DNA of 64,000 nucleotides from Henckelia pumila (taxonomy: Eukaryota > Streptophyta > Magnoliopsida > Lamiales > Gesneriaceae). Every line of letters begins with the position of its first letter. The first letter of the stretch is position 1. The notes below the pieces were generated by a model. It saw only the letters and a program-made list of their open reading frames with translations. It searched no databases and was not told the DNA's origin. Shown piece by piece: positions 47,501 through 59,631 of this stretch. A program made the translations under genes and the position numbers. Location of the stretch: assembly GCF_033568475.1 (NCBI RefSeq), contig NC_133122.1:15008763-15072762 (forward strand), read 5' to 3'.

Positions 47501-49697
47501 TAATGATCTTATCCTTGTCTGGACCAAAGTGTCTCTTCTTCTGTTTTATCGGTCTTACTCCCGCAAAAATATTTAGTCGATGAACCATAATTTCTGCACT
47601 GACCCCTGTGAGCTCCGATACAAACCAAGCAAAAACATCTTTGTTCTTCTTTAAGCAACCAACCAAGTTTTGCTTCACTGATGGGCTCAGATCAGCAGCT
47701 AATTTGACAATCTGAGCGCCCGGGATTAATTCCACCTTCTCATGACCTTCTTCGGACATCAGAAGCACCTTCTGTCCGTGCACCTTCGATGTTCGACCTA
47801 TTGAAACCATTCCTACTTCCCTCTTCTTCTTCTTTGAATCAATTCTTACCTCATTCACATAGCACAACCGAGCTGCTTTCTGATCACCCCGAACAACCCC
47901 CACTTCTCTTCCACTTGGGAACTTCAACTTCTGATGATAGGTAGATGCCACGGCTCGAAAATCACTCAGGGCAGGGCGCCCCAATATTCCATTGAAAGAG
48001 GATGGTGCCTCCACCACGGTGAAGCAAGACATTTTGGTTACTCTCTGCTCTCCACTCCCAAGGGACAAGGGGAGCACTATCTGTCCCAATGGTTGCAGAG
48101 CATGACCCGTGAACCCATACAACTCTGTGGTGATTGGATCCAATTCAAATCCTTCCAATTTCATTTGATCCAGAGTTTCTTTAAAGATAATGTTTACTGA
48201 GCTCCCAGTATCCACAAAGATACGGGCCACGTCATAATTGGCTATGGTCAAGGTGACCAGTAGGGGATCATTATGAGGTAGCACCACATCCTTTAAATCT
48301 TCCCTTTCGAAACTGATGTTCGGGTCAGTGGGACAGCTGAGCTGAGAACTTACCTCAAAATTTTCCAACCTATGCCCGTGAGCTTTGCGAGCCCTTCCCG
48401 AATCTCCATCCGTACTACCCCCGGAGATCATATGGATAACACCCCGATTGGGATGATTTTCAATCTGCTGCACCCTATCTCCTTGACCGTTTGGAGGAGC
48501 TCTTCCCTGATGATCACCTTGATTCTCTCTATCTTCATTCCTTTGATTCCTCCATTGGGGAGCTCGGCCTTGGCGAGGAGGATTCGCTCTTCGAGTTAGC
48601 TCAGCTCTGATTCGAGGGTTATCATACATGATCCTTTGAACCTCCTCACCTAGCCTATGACAATCATTGGTGATATGCCCATACTCCTGATGAAAATCGC
48701 AAAACTTGTCAGATGGCGGTAACCGCGGGCCTTTCTCAGCATTGCGGGGCCTCACAAGTGCTCGCCTATCCTCACATACTTGCATTGCCTTCTCCAGGCT
48801 CACCGATAGGGGTACATAGGGGTAGGGTCCTTTGACACTGTTCATCTCTTCTGCCACCCTCTTCCTTCCTCCTTCTGTCTTCCCCTCTGCCTTTGCTCCC
48901 ACCTTGGCACTGGGCTTACTCCCAGACGTTCCTTCCTGTCTCCTCTGCCTCTGTGCATCCTCCAAATTCACGTACTTCTCAGCTCTACTAAGGAGCTCAT
49001 CATAAGTCAAATGAGGCTTCTTGACTAAGGATCTGAAAAACTCCCCTCCTCTCAACCCTTGAGTGAAAGAGTTGACCAAGGTGTCAGCAGTGGCAGCAGG
49101 TACTTCCAGAGCTGCTGTATTGAAGCACTGAACATACTCCCGCAACGATTCCACCTCAGATTGCTTCATATTGAACAAACTGAGAGAAGTCTTCAAATAT
49201 TTCTTGCTACTCGCATATTGGTGTAGAAAAGCTGAGCTGAAGTCATTGAAACTCTGAATACTACCAGGCTGTAAAAGGTTGAACCATTGCTGGGCTGACC
49301 TTACCAAAGTAGTGAGGAAGACCCGACATTTAATTGCATCTGAATATCTATGCAACAAGGCTGCATTTTCAAATCTCCCCAAATGTTCCTCCGGATCTGA
49401 GCTCCCGTCATATTTCCCTAAAGTAGGCTGCTTAAAATTTGCAGGGAGTTCCTCATCTAGAATAGCCCGAGCAAAAGGACTTTCCCTTTGTATAGGCCCA
49501 GGCCGACCTCCTACTTGCCGACCTAGTCTCCTAATCTCTTCCCACACCGCATCCATTGGGTTTGGCTGACCCACGGGAGGAGGTGGTGGATTGTGACCCA
49601 TGGCCGCTTGCACCGTTTGAGTGATGAACTGGCTGAGCTGATCTACAGTCATATCCGCCACATTTCCTCTTCCCCTTCCTCTTCCTCTTCCTGCCAT
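44589..49697 (-). pseudogene. Tat-type gag-pol polyprotein, one internal stop
   Basis: A single frame from the ATG at 49697 to 44589 (1703 codons) is interrupted only by TAG at 47234-47232. N-terminus MAGRGRGRGRG, gag capsid (FENAALLHRYSDAIKCRVFL, QWFNLLQPGS), a CX2-type Cys/His motif FCDFHQEYGHITNDC, protease IFVDTGSSVNIIF, then RT with DFRDLNKACPKDCYPLPRID, MMPFGLKNAGATYQ and VYVDDILVKS. Two RNase H regions follow: the usual one, and a second with WKVYVDGSSNSEGCG, NNEAEYEV and LYSDSQLV, the dual arrangement described for Tat. Integrase has an HHCC finger (CDSCQRH) and core GIDIVGPFP, ISDNGRQF, SNGQVEVTN. The stop lies within RT, before the MMPFGLK block. Confidence 0.95.
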
Positions 49698-49717
49698 ATC
49701 TACGTCTTAGCTCGATT

Positions 49718-49735
49718 TTCCCACAGACGGCGCCA
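49718..49735 (-). promoter_or_regulatory. Primer-binding site of the Tat-type element
   Basis: The minus strand TGGCGCCGTCTGTGGGAA lies two bases inside the 5' LTR. It is the standard Tat-lineage primer site. Confidence 0.85.
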
Positions 49736-49737
49736 AT

Positions 49738-50428
49738 TGATGTACCTCAATTAAGTGATCTCCTTGGATGAGCTGAAGAAACTCCTCCAAATAAAATATG
49801 AACTGCTTCTGCTGACCTGAAACCACTAACAAGAGTGTTAAAGGGAGGCCGAAAGGTGTTCCGGCGTATCCCCTCCGACGCTCAAGTCAGATGCTAGGAT
49901 AGCGAAAATATAGAGAGTAGTGTGTGAATACGAGTCAAGAATTAGGATCCAAATAATGAAAATGAACCTGATATTTATAGGAGAAAGCTCCGTAATTTTC
50001 GCTTACCTCCCTTATTAAGAACCCGAGAATCACGGGATCACGATCCCGAATATCTAGGCTGAGATCTCGCCCAAATCTTATCTCAAACACTGATCCTAAC
50101 ATCCTAGTTGGTTCATCGAGGTTGCCGAACAAATTCACCCAACTAACTTCTTATTGTCATCAGGGCTGAGCTGAGCTCCCAGACACCTGAGCTGAGCTCC
50201 CGAGACCGAGCTCCCGACCCGAGCTGGCAATTATAGTGGTGGAGCTTGGCCGAGCTCCCGAGCTCCCGAGGCCGAGCTCCCGACCAGAGCTGGCAATTAA
50301 GGTGGTGGAGCTTGGCCGATCTCCCGAGTTCCCGAGCTGAGATCCTGAACTCTCTCTGATAAATTAGGGATGTTTCTTTTACCTTAGGGTCATCTATGAG
50401 CTGAGGTGATTTCCTCCTGGGGGTATCA
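49738..50428 (-). repeat. Tat-type 5' LTR (691 bp)
   Basis: TG...CA bounded. The minus-strand TATA box CCTATAAATAT is at 49981-49971. It carries one additional 14-bp CCGAGGCCGAGCTC-type repeat compared with the other LTR. Confidence 0.95.
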
Positions 50429-50433
50429 GATAT

Positions 50434-52362
50434 GTATAAATAGACGAATATAAAACCTCTTGTGTGATCGTCGCACAAATTAATTTTGTTACACGAATTT
50501 TTTATTCTTATTAAAAAGTATTATTATATATAAAAAAGAACTATACATAGGAATTGACTCGATTTGTCTTATCAACGAATATCAATCACAAGAGACGTAG
50601 TGTGTGTAACTATGAAATTTTTCACGGTTAACTATGTATTTTTTCAAGCCTTCCTTAGGTTTAGGTGCATTCGTTCATAAGCTAAAACATATGGGTAACT
50701 TTTCATCGGGCGATTTAAAATTAATAACTTGTTTAATACAATATAAAGTCAAAAAAATGTCTAGTTTCATTACTTTATTAATTAATCATTTAACAACTTT
50801 CATATAATCAAACTTTGGAATCTCACTAAATGTAATTAATTACATATTAATAAAGCATTTGTTGCAAAAAAATAAAGTCAATCATTAATTATTATAAATT
50901 AGGTTCAAACCGTAGTTAAATGCATTCTTTGACCACAATATAAAAAACAATTAACGAATTAGTTTTCTTTGTCCCTTTAATTAGTCTTTTTAGTGACGGT
51001 GTTTTGTTTTAATATCATGAATAATTAATATAAAAGCATAAAACACCTATAAAAAGAAAACGAAGGAATTAAATATTTTGCAGACACTGTCGGCAGGAAG
51101 AAGAAAACCCTTAATTACAAATAAAAAATCGACCCTTAATTACAGTGTTTATACCAAAATATATATAAAATAGAAAAAAAAGGGAAAAAAAATGAAAACA
51201 AAAACCTCTACTCTTGCGGGTTCGAGCGTTTTCTTGAATGCAAGCACTGCCATTCTCTAATCAAGAACTGTAATTTTAAATAAACAGATTATTTATAGAA
51301 CATATTATTACAATGCAAAAAAAAATTTAATTTAACTAGAAAAAAAAAATGAATATTTCACTTACCAATTCTGAAGCATTGTGTATCGTTTTACATCATT
51401 TTATTTTATTATTATTTTCATCCACACTTCCCAAGTATAAACTTTTTAATAACAGCCAGAGAAACCAGACCCAAGCAATGTACATGCCATTTCTAACAAT
51501 TTTCCTGCACAAAAATAAAATTAAAAAAAAAAAGAAAAAGAAAAGTGAGATGCTATTAAAAAAAAACATGCAAATATCATAATTATTGGTGGGCCATTCT
51601 TAAAATTCATTGCCACCGACGAATTTGGGAGAAATAAATTTGATGCCTACTTTATTTTATATACACATAAATGAAATAATTAAGATACATTTCTCTGTCA
51701 ACAACTATACATAAATTCAATGAAAGACACAGCAAACCAAATCGAACAACTCATCAAAAAACAGGCTGGGTCTGAAAGTTGATCCCTCAAATCAAGACTT
51801 GTATTGTTCCACACAGCTAAGCTAGACACCAAATGATTTACAATGTAACATAGATATTACACAACACCTAACATGTTAATGTTTTACAATCATGTTAAGA
51901 AGACCAAGAATCCAAGAAACATTCCTTCATGCATGAATCAATCTCACGTGTATAAGATGCATATATGAATACAGGAAGAGACCCGACCCGATCGCGACCG
52001 GGTCTTGATTCACGCATAGGTCCCATGTGTATTAAGGAACACTTGATCCATACAACAGAGCCATAGAGCCTCAACAGAAGTCCATTGATTGTATATTGCA
52101 CCAAACTCTTTCAATAAAATATCAAGAATGGTTATTTTTGGTGTTCCCTACAGCACGGGCTCAAGCCTGAAGTCCCCAACCGACAAAAACAAATACCTAA
52201 ACAGTGAATGCTAAAATATTTCTTCCACCGTGTCATCATCAATATTCATCCCTCGATTGATTTCTATAAACGAACATTCCAAAAACTAGCAAATTTCAGC
52301 ATAAAAAAGTGTAGTGATTCTGGTGAAGTGAATATGGTGATTATTACAGCCAGACTAATGTA
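50434..52362. other. AT-rich intergenic DNA between Tat element and FLA gene
   Basis: No gene or repeat recognised in 50434-51700. The part 51700-52362 may hold the 3' UTR or a last exon of the FLA gene, but I could not identify coding sequence typical of FLA C-termini. Contains several A/T homopolymers (for example 51515-51545). Confidence 0.5.
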
Positions 52363-52565
52363 TTTTTTTTTGTGACATAGGATCCCGCAGCCGCTACTTT
52401 TGGTGCGCATTGGGTAAACCCCGAACTAACGCAATAAGCTGCAAGCTACGTTAATCAGATAAACCAAATTAGGCAAGTACAAATTAAACCGAGAGGGTGT
52501 TGGTGAAGGAAACCGAACTCCTCGCCTCTGTGGCCAAGAGTTCCCCTAAACCCTTTAGGACACTA
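52363..52565 (-). mobile_element. SINE, Au-like, copy 2
   Basis: The minus strand has a B-box-like GAGTTCGGTTTCC, the shared body (GCAGCTTATTGCGTTAGTTC, then CAATGCGCACCAAAAGTAGC) and an A tail (T run at 52363-52371). The best preserved 3' end of the three copies. It lies just downstream of the FLA gene, perhaps in its 3' UTR or last intron. Confidence 0.7.
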
Positions 52566-52872
52566 ATGGATTTTCTTGCCACCATATTTCCTAACACATG
52601 TCTGAATTTTAAGAACTTTAGCAGTGGTTAAAAATAGGCATGGACAGGCTACCATTACACCAAAACGATGCAAAAAGCCAAATAACATGGCAGCTGTAAA
52701 GCCTAATAGAGTGTTCCTCGTTGACTCATCATTAATCGCCACCAAATGTGGTGGCGATTAATGCTTCCCCACCGGAGACTACCTGATGAATCCCCATCGA
52801 TTCACAGATTCCGGCTACTACTCGGACAAAAGGGTAATTAATTAGAACAGAAACTAAATAAAAACATCGTAC

Positions 52873-54187
52873 CTCTTCTTGGTATGGAAGCAACTTTAGC
52901 AACAGAAGCAGCTTTAGGAGGAAGCTTGCTTTCTTGTGGTGGAAACAGGACCCCATCAATTCCCTGAACAGAGATCCTCCCGTCTGTGTAGATATCGGGG
53001 TCAAAAAGGTAGGCGGATCCTTCTCCTTGTCCGAATTTGACAGACCCGTCGGCCTCCTCCGTCGCCACCTTATGCGGCAGTCTCAATGTGTCGTACTTCA
53101 CCTTCCCGAATCTCCTCACCGCATTGTACATACTCTCCTCCGTCTGGTATTCGGGAATCAGGTGATAATACATGATTTGCTCCGGGGCACCGGGTTCGCT
53201 TAATTGGTCTGTGGTCAATTTCGCCATGGCTTCATCGTTCGGAGCTAGTACTGTGAGCACGTACCCTTCTGAAACTAATCTCCCCATTTCTGTAGCCAGA
53301 GAGGTGAGATTCACCAAGATATCCGCCATTTCGTTGTATCCACCGTAATGCAGAAGGGTTTGGATAAAGTCTTTGACCTGACTCTCGCCGTCGAAGTGGT
53401 GGTGAGGCCCTCCAGGACCGGGAGCCGGTGCCGGAGCCAGGGATGGACCGGGAGCCAGAGCGTCGAAGATGGGAAGAACCGGAGAAGAACCGACTGGTAC
53501 AGGCGGCGCCGGTTTCTTCAGCCTGTTGGTCCTCGGGTCAACTTCCGGTGCACCTTCTGGTAAAACGGCGGAAGTTGCCCTCAAGCTCCGCCGCGCGTTG
53601 AAATCTTGTTGTACAGATTTGGGAACCAACAACCTCTCGATACCGTGAATGATTCCATCTGGACGAACAATATCGTCGGATTTGACAACCTTGGCCATTC
53701 CCACGATTTTGTCTCCATTCTTGCCGTCCAATCGAATCTTCTCCCCATTCCCATCACGGCAAAGGCTGGCATGAAGAACAGAGTACTTCTTGTTCCCCTC
53801 CTGCACCGGCCAATGTTTGGACTCAATGCGAGCTGGAATCATATGGAAGAGAAGAAGATTTTGCAGGGATTTGAGATTTCCAGGCTCCAGCAAGAAGCGC
53901 TTGAACTCGGGGTCCAAATCCCGCTCCAGAGCTTGATTCTTGGGAGCGAAAATGGTGATATTATGCCTAGAAACAGCTTCTTCGAGAGTCTGAAGCAAGA
54001 GCGCTTTCTCCACGAGCTCCGAGAGCTCGGTGTAGTGAGAATCCAAAAGGGCCACGAGAACCGAATTGGAGTTGATTTGTGGCGCCTTTGCTGACGAGTT
54101 TTCAGGCAATGCAGAATCAGTGAAAGCCAAGAAAGCGAAAAGGGTGAAGAAAAGAAGATTGGGGACGCCATAGATCTGAGAATCCAT
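52873..54187 (-). CDS. Fasciclin-like arabinogalactan protein (FLA15-18 group), first exon
   Basis: The ATG at 54187 opens about 438 codons up to a candidate splice donor (exon end 52873, donor GTACGATG); without splicing the frame ends at 52838. Residues 1-26 are a signal peptide (NLLFFTLFAFLAF). A FAS1 domain spans about 40-185 (ITIFAPKNQALE, IIHGIERLLVP). A Pro/Ala linker carries the arabinogalactan glycosylation motif APGPSLAPAPAPGP. A second FAS1 domain spans about 265-415 (LTVLAPNDEAMAKL, MYYHLIPEY, GVLFPP). This two-FAS1 layout without a GPI tail matches the FLA15-18 group of cell-wall glycoproteins. The short C-terminal exon could not be located with confidence; candidates are open frames at 52732-52830 or 52563-52626. 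Confidence 0.9.
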
Positions 54188-55198
54188 GGCGTTGGAGGAG
54201 TGAATTATGGGTTGGAATCTCAGTGTAGAAGAAGACTAATGGAATTGTTGGTTTCTCTGTTTCTGTAAGAGAAATGTGGCTTCGCTTCGCTTCGCTTTGC
54301 TTTGGGGAATGGGCTTTTGCCTGTAGTAATGTAATATTAAAGTTGGGAAGAAAGAGTTGACGTGATGTTTGGTGTTGTATTTAATATTTCTGTCATTAAA
54401 TCTCAATATATATTATAAATTATAATTATAATTATTAAATAATAACTTACCAATTTTAGAATTAATCAGGCCAGAGTTGAGGAGATTAATAAGTATTTCC
54501 CTGTGTAAAATTTCTCTAAATTTAATAATAATTAGTTTAAAAAATAAATAAATTTAATAAGAATTTATATAATATATAAAAATAAATATTAAATTTCTCA
54601 AATATAAATTAGAATTTTGTTGCGTAAAAACACCGAAGAAAAATAAGAACAAGAATGGAGTAAAAAGGGAATATAAAAGACAGGCTGGGCGTGGGACCAC
54701 ACGGAGTTAGCAGTCGGTGAACGGCTCGGCTCACTAAGCCGTCCTCCTTGCGGTTTAATCCTACCGACAGTCCCTGGTCCCCTTTTTTTTTTCAAAAAAA
54801 AAACATATTTATTTTTTTTAAAAAAAAATGAAATAGAATCATCTGTCTTGTATTTATTATAATTATTAGGTTGATTAAATGACAATTCTCTTGCCATTCT
54901 CACGTTGTTTAAAACATACAAATTAAAAATTACATTTTAGCACTTATTCGATGTAATAAAACTAAAGATGTCATGATCTATTCATTGACATTTGTATTAC
55001 AAAATCATATTACGATAAAAATGATGACTTTTATAAAATCGACTTATTTTCTTGACACTTTTTTCAAAGGAAAAAAGAAAAAGAGAGAGCTGCCATCTTT
55101 TCGTCGATGTGCAAGGAAAAATGGGTTGATTATCAGATTTTACGAGAACTTATGATTCAGTCATTAACTTCAAATATGAGTTAAAATTTAATCTTTAC
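54188..55198. other. FLA promoter side and AT-rich spacer
   Basis: Sequence upstream of FLA, with a TATTAAATA box on the minus strand near 54388-54376 as a possible TATA. Poly-A/T runs occur around 54782-54830. The short frames at 54598-54921 and 54973-55155 show no recognisable content. Confidence 0.5.
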
Positions 55199-55741
55199 GT
55201 CAGAAAGTTTTGTTTGAACTCCCTGGTCACACGGTCTTTTTACATGGATGAAAAACAATACAAAAATTTAAATATATGATATTGATACATGATATTTGAG
55301 TACTAACATTTTTCAGATATGGTAAAAAATATTAAAATTTTGAGTATAACATTAAAACAACTTTATTAATATCAAAAACTTATCGTACATATGTACAAAA
55401 TATTTATATTACAACACTTGTTCATTATTAATCAATACATACTAATATATTTTGAAAATCATGAAAATTAATAATTTTCTTGCACTAATTTAAGAAATCT
55501 AAGTACAAAGTATTTACTTTACGTATTGATTTATATATTTATAACATCAATTACCTCAAATTGAGTATAGAATCATGATTATATTTTCAAATATAGAGAT
55601 GAAATATAACACAAAAAATTTTATACCAATAGAACTTATTTTTATACCAAATCTGAGATAATTAGAACTTATTTTTATACATATTTTTCACGTAGAAAAT
55701 GATTGTGCGCCCAGAGAATATAGAAAACTTTTTATGAATTA
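55199..55741. mobile_element. Degenerate relative of the foldback element
   Basis: The left end (GTCAGAAAGTTTTGTTTGAA, CTCCCTGG, ATGGATGAAAA) matches the arm of the element at 29717-30344 at a low level. The complement of the right end near 55690-55741 resembles the same arm, so the segment is an old inverted-repeat copy. The centre has the same ATGATATT and GTACAAA words. No coding capacity. Confidence 0.5.
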
Positions 55742-57695
55742 GGGAGTAGAGAAAAAATAAAAAATTTTGATAGAGATTGAATCCTCATCAAACATATTAT
55801 ATGGAGATTTTTTCCAATTAAATCTAGATTTTAATCGAGAGGATATATTTTAAATAAAAGCAAAAAAAAAAAAAACTGTAATTTTAATATATTTTTTGAA
55901 CAATATATTTAAATATAATATTTTAGAATAAATAGATATGGGTGGCTAAGCAAGCCGTGTAAGCTACGCTGGAAGGTCTGCAGGGAAGTGGGGAGGCTAG
56001 CTGTCACTGTCCGAAACTGAATAAGTACACGCGCTTGTACTAGCGCGTGCCAATAACGCTTGTTTTTATAGCGCAGTCACACTTCAACAAAGACACCTCG
56101 CCCGACGGCAGATGATTTGTCACGTATCTCCATTTATTTATTACAATATTTAAAAAGGTGATAATCTTATTTAATAAATACTAAAATTTTATGTAATTCT
56201 TTATAATCTCAAATTTAATTATTTACGAATGTATTACCTATGCTCCGCGACTTGATTCGATTTTTGGGTATTTCATTCTTTTTCTTAAAAAAAATTCAGA
56301 TATTATATATCAATTTACCGACACAATTCGAGTGATAAATCAATCAAACCTTCAATTTATATATCTCATTAAGATTTCAAGTTTAGATTCACAATCAAAT
56401 TATGTCAAGATCTGCTCTAAATCACGAGAAAAGAGCTCCAAATCATACATATTTTTTTGTTAAAAAGTTTGATGAATGCAGATTATAAACAAGAAAAATA
56501 AGAACTTCAGCTATTCATTTTCAAATTTTTATCAACATTCCTTGTACTTTAACAAGCGCATCAAAATTTATAAACATTTTTTTGTTTATCGGAGAATCCA
56601 TGGTCTTTATCTTTGAAACATGTATTAATTAGAAGAACTTTCAATTTTAACGCAGTAGTCTACAAATCATGTCAATTGTCAGCCGAATAAATCACAATTA
56701 TATGCAATATTTGCGACAGATTTTTTATCAATAAAATATTTATATAGTAAATAAAATTCATAACCTAATGATCACAATTTCAAGGTCTCTGACCCAAAAC
56801 CTAGAGTACATTACACAAAAATAATTTTGTTACATGTTTAGATAACAAATCATGTAACAAATGGTCGTGGCTTTGATTCACAAATCATTTGGTTATCATT
56901 TAATTTATTGAAGCTCAAGTGGGGATTAATGTGGGGAAAAGAGGGGTTAATTCATGTCGCCATATGGATCACATTTTATATGGTTTTGGATAGTTGGGAC
57001 TTCATTTATTTAAATTCTCTATTCTAGAAATGTCAAACTATATAGATATTTTTTCGCATGTACGGATCGTAGCTGTCGGCAGGGAGAAAATGGTACACTA
57101 GTCTGATTGCGAATATGGGCATCCAATTTGTATCTGGACCCTTGTTTCATTGTTTCATGGGCCCAGGTTAGGACTTTAATCACAAGTTGTTCTGCTTGAA
57201 GCCCAGAGGTTAATGGGCTAACATGACTTACGTGGATTGGGCTAGTCCTGGATGGAGGAACTAGGCTCGAACTTTCTGAGAAAACATCATTAAAATCTAC
57301 AAATTACAATTTTTTTTTCCTATTATTTTTTTAAAAAAAAAAGGAGTGAGTAATGTACAAAGCCCACTTACCGAGAGAGCCATTTGATACTACAACAAAA
57401 TCCAAAGGGGAAAATGAGATATCATATCAATCCCGAAAGTGCAGAAGACTCAAAATCAATGGTCCAGCAGCACAAAAATCATCAAGATATACAAAAGACA
57501 AGAAAAAATAGGTCTAAGCTAAATGATCTACAATCCTGACTAAATAAAAAGAGCAAAAATCTTCTACAGCTCAAAAATTCAAAGACTGGCCAAAGATAGG
57601 AATTAGGATACACTTCTATTGAACTAAAGCTAGTCCGGAGATCGAAAGCAAGCGGCACGAATTACATCGGATAAAACCAAAGACTTTATCTTATT
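55742..57695. other. Intergenic DNA without recognised features
   Basis: A GC-richer island at 55945-56110 stands out from the AT-rich surroundings but has no open frame or known repeat that I recognise. The rest is AT rich. Confidence 0.5.
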
Positions 57696-57895
57696 TGTCC
57701 TCGAGGAGGTCTTCTAGTTAGTGAAGTAGGTGAACACTTGGCTAGAGATCAGAAGTTCGATTTCTCTTGTCAACACATTCTTGGACTATTTTGTCGCACA
57801 GAACTTGTCTAGTGCGGTTCATCTGACTAACGTAACTTGCAAGATATTGCGTTAGTCCGGGAGTTTATCTCAGTGCGCACCGAAAAAAACTTTAT
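57696..57895 (+). mobile_element. SINE, Au-like, copy 3
   Basis: On the plus strand: an A-box-like TAGTTAGTGAAGTAGG, the B box AGTTCGATTTCTC, the shared body (CTTGCAAGATATTGCGTTAG) and CAGTGCGCACCGAAAAAAAC at the 3' end. The pol III head is the best preserved of the three copies. These two boxes are the basis for orienting all three. Confidence 0.75.
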
Positions 57896-59108
57896 TCTAC
57901 CTGAGCAGCATCTACAAATTACATTACATTCCTAAAATTTGACAACAAGACAACGTCATTCAAAATTTACTAGTTACGGTGTTTTTTTTGTTATCTTCAG
58001 GATTCGAACCCCTGGTCTTTTCGAGGGTTCAGTCGTCACCCGGAATATATATTTTTATAGGTAAAATCTATAATTTCGGCCTCTGATTAATACAAATCTT
58101 TATTGGTTCCATTGGTAGTTTGGCATGCATGAATGGAGGCCCTTTTTGGCATGTGATAGGACAAGTTAGAGACAGAAGATGTGTGGAGAGAGGACAATTT
58201 TGATGACAGTGGAGAGGATAGCTAGGAAACCAAAGGGGACCATTTTGTGATCAATTTTCCGAACCACCTGGATTCCCCGTCCGACGCTGACCCCTCGCTA
58301 TTCAAACTACTACCTTCAATTATTAAGTCAGTTTTTGGACAATCTTCAACTCCTTTTTAACCCTTTATCCATTTATTTAGTACATTTTTTTGAGACGATC
58401 TACATATCAATTTATGAAACATATCTCTCATCTGATCGACTTACGAAGAAATATTATTTTTTTTGGACAACTTTCAACTTGTTTTTTTTTTCTTCTTTTT
58501 TGTTTCTTTGATCAACAAAAGGATGTTCCTATCAGAATATTAATTATTAGAAAGGACAATATGAAACAAAACGCCAAGAAATCACGAGTCATCTAGTCCA
58601 GGAAAATTGAATGTATATATGATAATTTAGTTTACCTGTAGCAGAATGGTACCAGAACAAAATCAAGAAAATTGGGTCCATTTAATGTCAATTCTCGCAT
58701 TCATAATTGTGATTTCGGTGACTATTGGCAACAACACTTTTGAAAAAATTAACTGGTGCAAATTAAATTGTTCCGAACAAAATTAATATTTTTCATGTAT
58801 ATATTGTTTAATAGGTTTATTGTAAGCTATCTCATAGGTATTTATTTATAAAATATATCGAATCGATCCATGTAAAGAATGAAGCCAAATGTATACTTTT
58901 ATTTATGATTTTTGAATAGAATCATTTTAAATCATATTTACTCATACTCTTACTTTCGCAACTTTCGGTGTGTTAATCACATATCTCTTACTATCTTTTA
59001 CTATCTTATAAAGCATTAGAGTTCAATAGAAACTGTCTTCGTGCGTTTGGTATGGCTGAAGTTTGGTATGTCTTCGTGTGTTTGGTATGGATCAAAACCG
59101 TTACTCTG
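57896..59108. other. Intergenic DNA left of the hAT element
   Basis: AT-rich, with T runs at 58484-58502. The short frame at 58390-58596 has no recognisable content. Confidence 0.5.
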
Positions 59109-59340
59109 TTGTCCGTTAGACCTGGCCAAGGGTCGGGTTGTGCCCGGAACCGGCCCGTGGTCAACGGGCCGGTTAACCGGGTCAACGGGTCCAACCCAAA
59201 ACCGGGACCGGACCGGCCACTAGACGGTCCGGTCCCGGTTTTCCAAAGGGAAAATCGTCAACCCGGCGGGTTGGACCCGCCGGATTGAACGGGTCTGACC
59301 CGCCGGGTTGGACACATGGCGCCCATGGGGGCGCCCAGAT

Positions 59341-59403
59341 AATCCAACGGCCACTAGCAAGTGGCCGTTGGATTACTCAACGGCCACGATTTCGTGGCCG
59401 TTG
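59341..59403. repeat. Two hairpins in the left subterminal region of the hAT element
   Basis: 59341-59374 folds with loop TAGCAA between arms containing CCAACGGCCAC; 59378-59403 folds with loop GATTTC-like sequence between CAACGGCCAC arms. The arms are perfect or nearly so and almost the same in both hairpins. Comparable hairpins lie at 62039-62100 near the other end. Confidence 0.85.
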
Positions 59404-59631
59404 AAACCCGGCCGACCCGGCGGGTCTACCGGAATTTATTTTTTTTAAAACCTACTTTTTATGATTTTATCTATAAATACCCCCAACCTCCTTTTATTTT
59501 GTTTACACAATTCTCTCTTCATTCTCTCTATTCTCAATTCCTTTTAATTTCTTGAATTATCAAAAATATCAAGTTTCGATTATTGGTTTATTGTCAATTG
59601 TTGATTTATTTTCATATTTATACAATTACAA

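Larger units (their letters stand above)
38974..50428 (-). mobile_element. Tat-lineage Ty3/gypsy retrotransposon with antisense gene and tandem repeats
   Basis: Flanked by a perfect target duplication GATAT (38969-38973 and 50429-50433). LTRs of 677 bp (38974-39650) and 691 bp (49738-50428) start TGATGTACC and end GGGGGTATCA. The length difference is one 14-bp indel in a GAGCTCCCG-type repeat. Primer site TGGCGCCGTCTGTGGGAA, gag-pol on the minus strand and an additional gene on the plus strand between pol and the 3' LTR are all typical of Tat (Grande, RIRE2, Retand type). Two tandem arrays separate the antisense gene from pol. Complete in layout; gag-pol has one stop. Confidence 0.95.
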
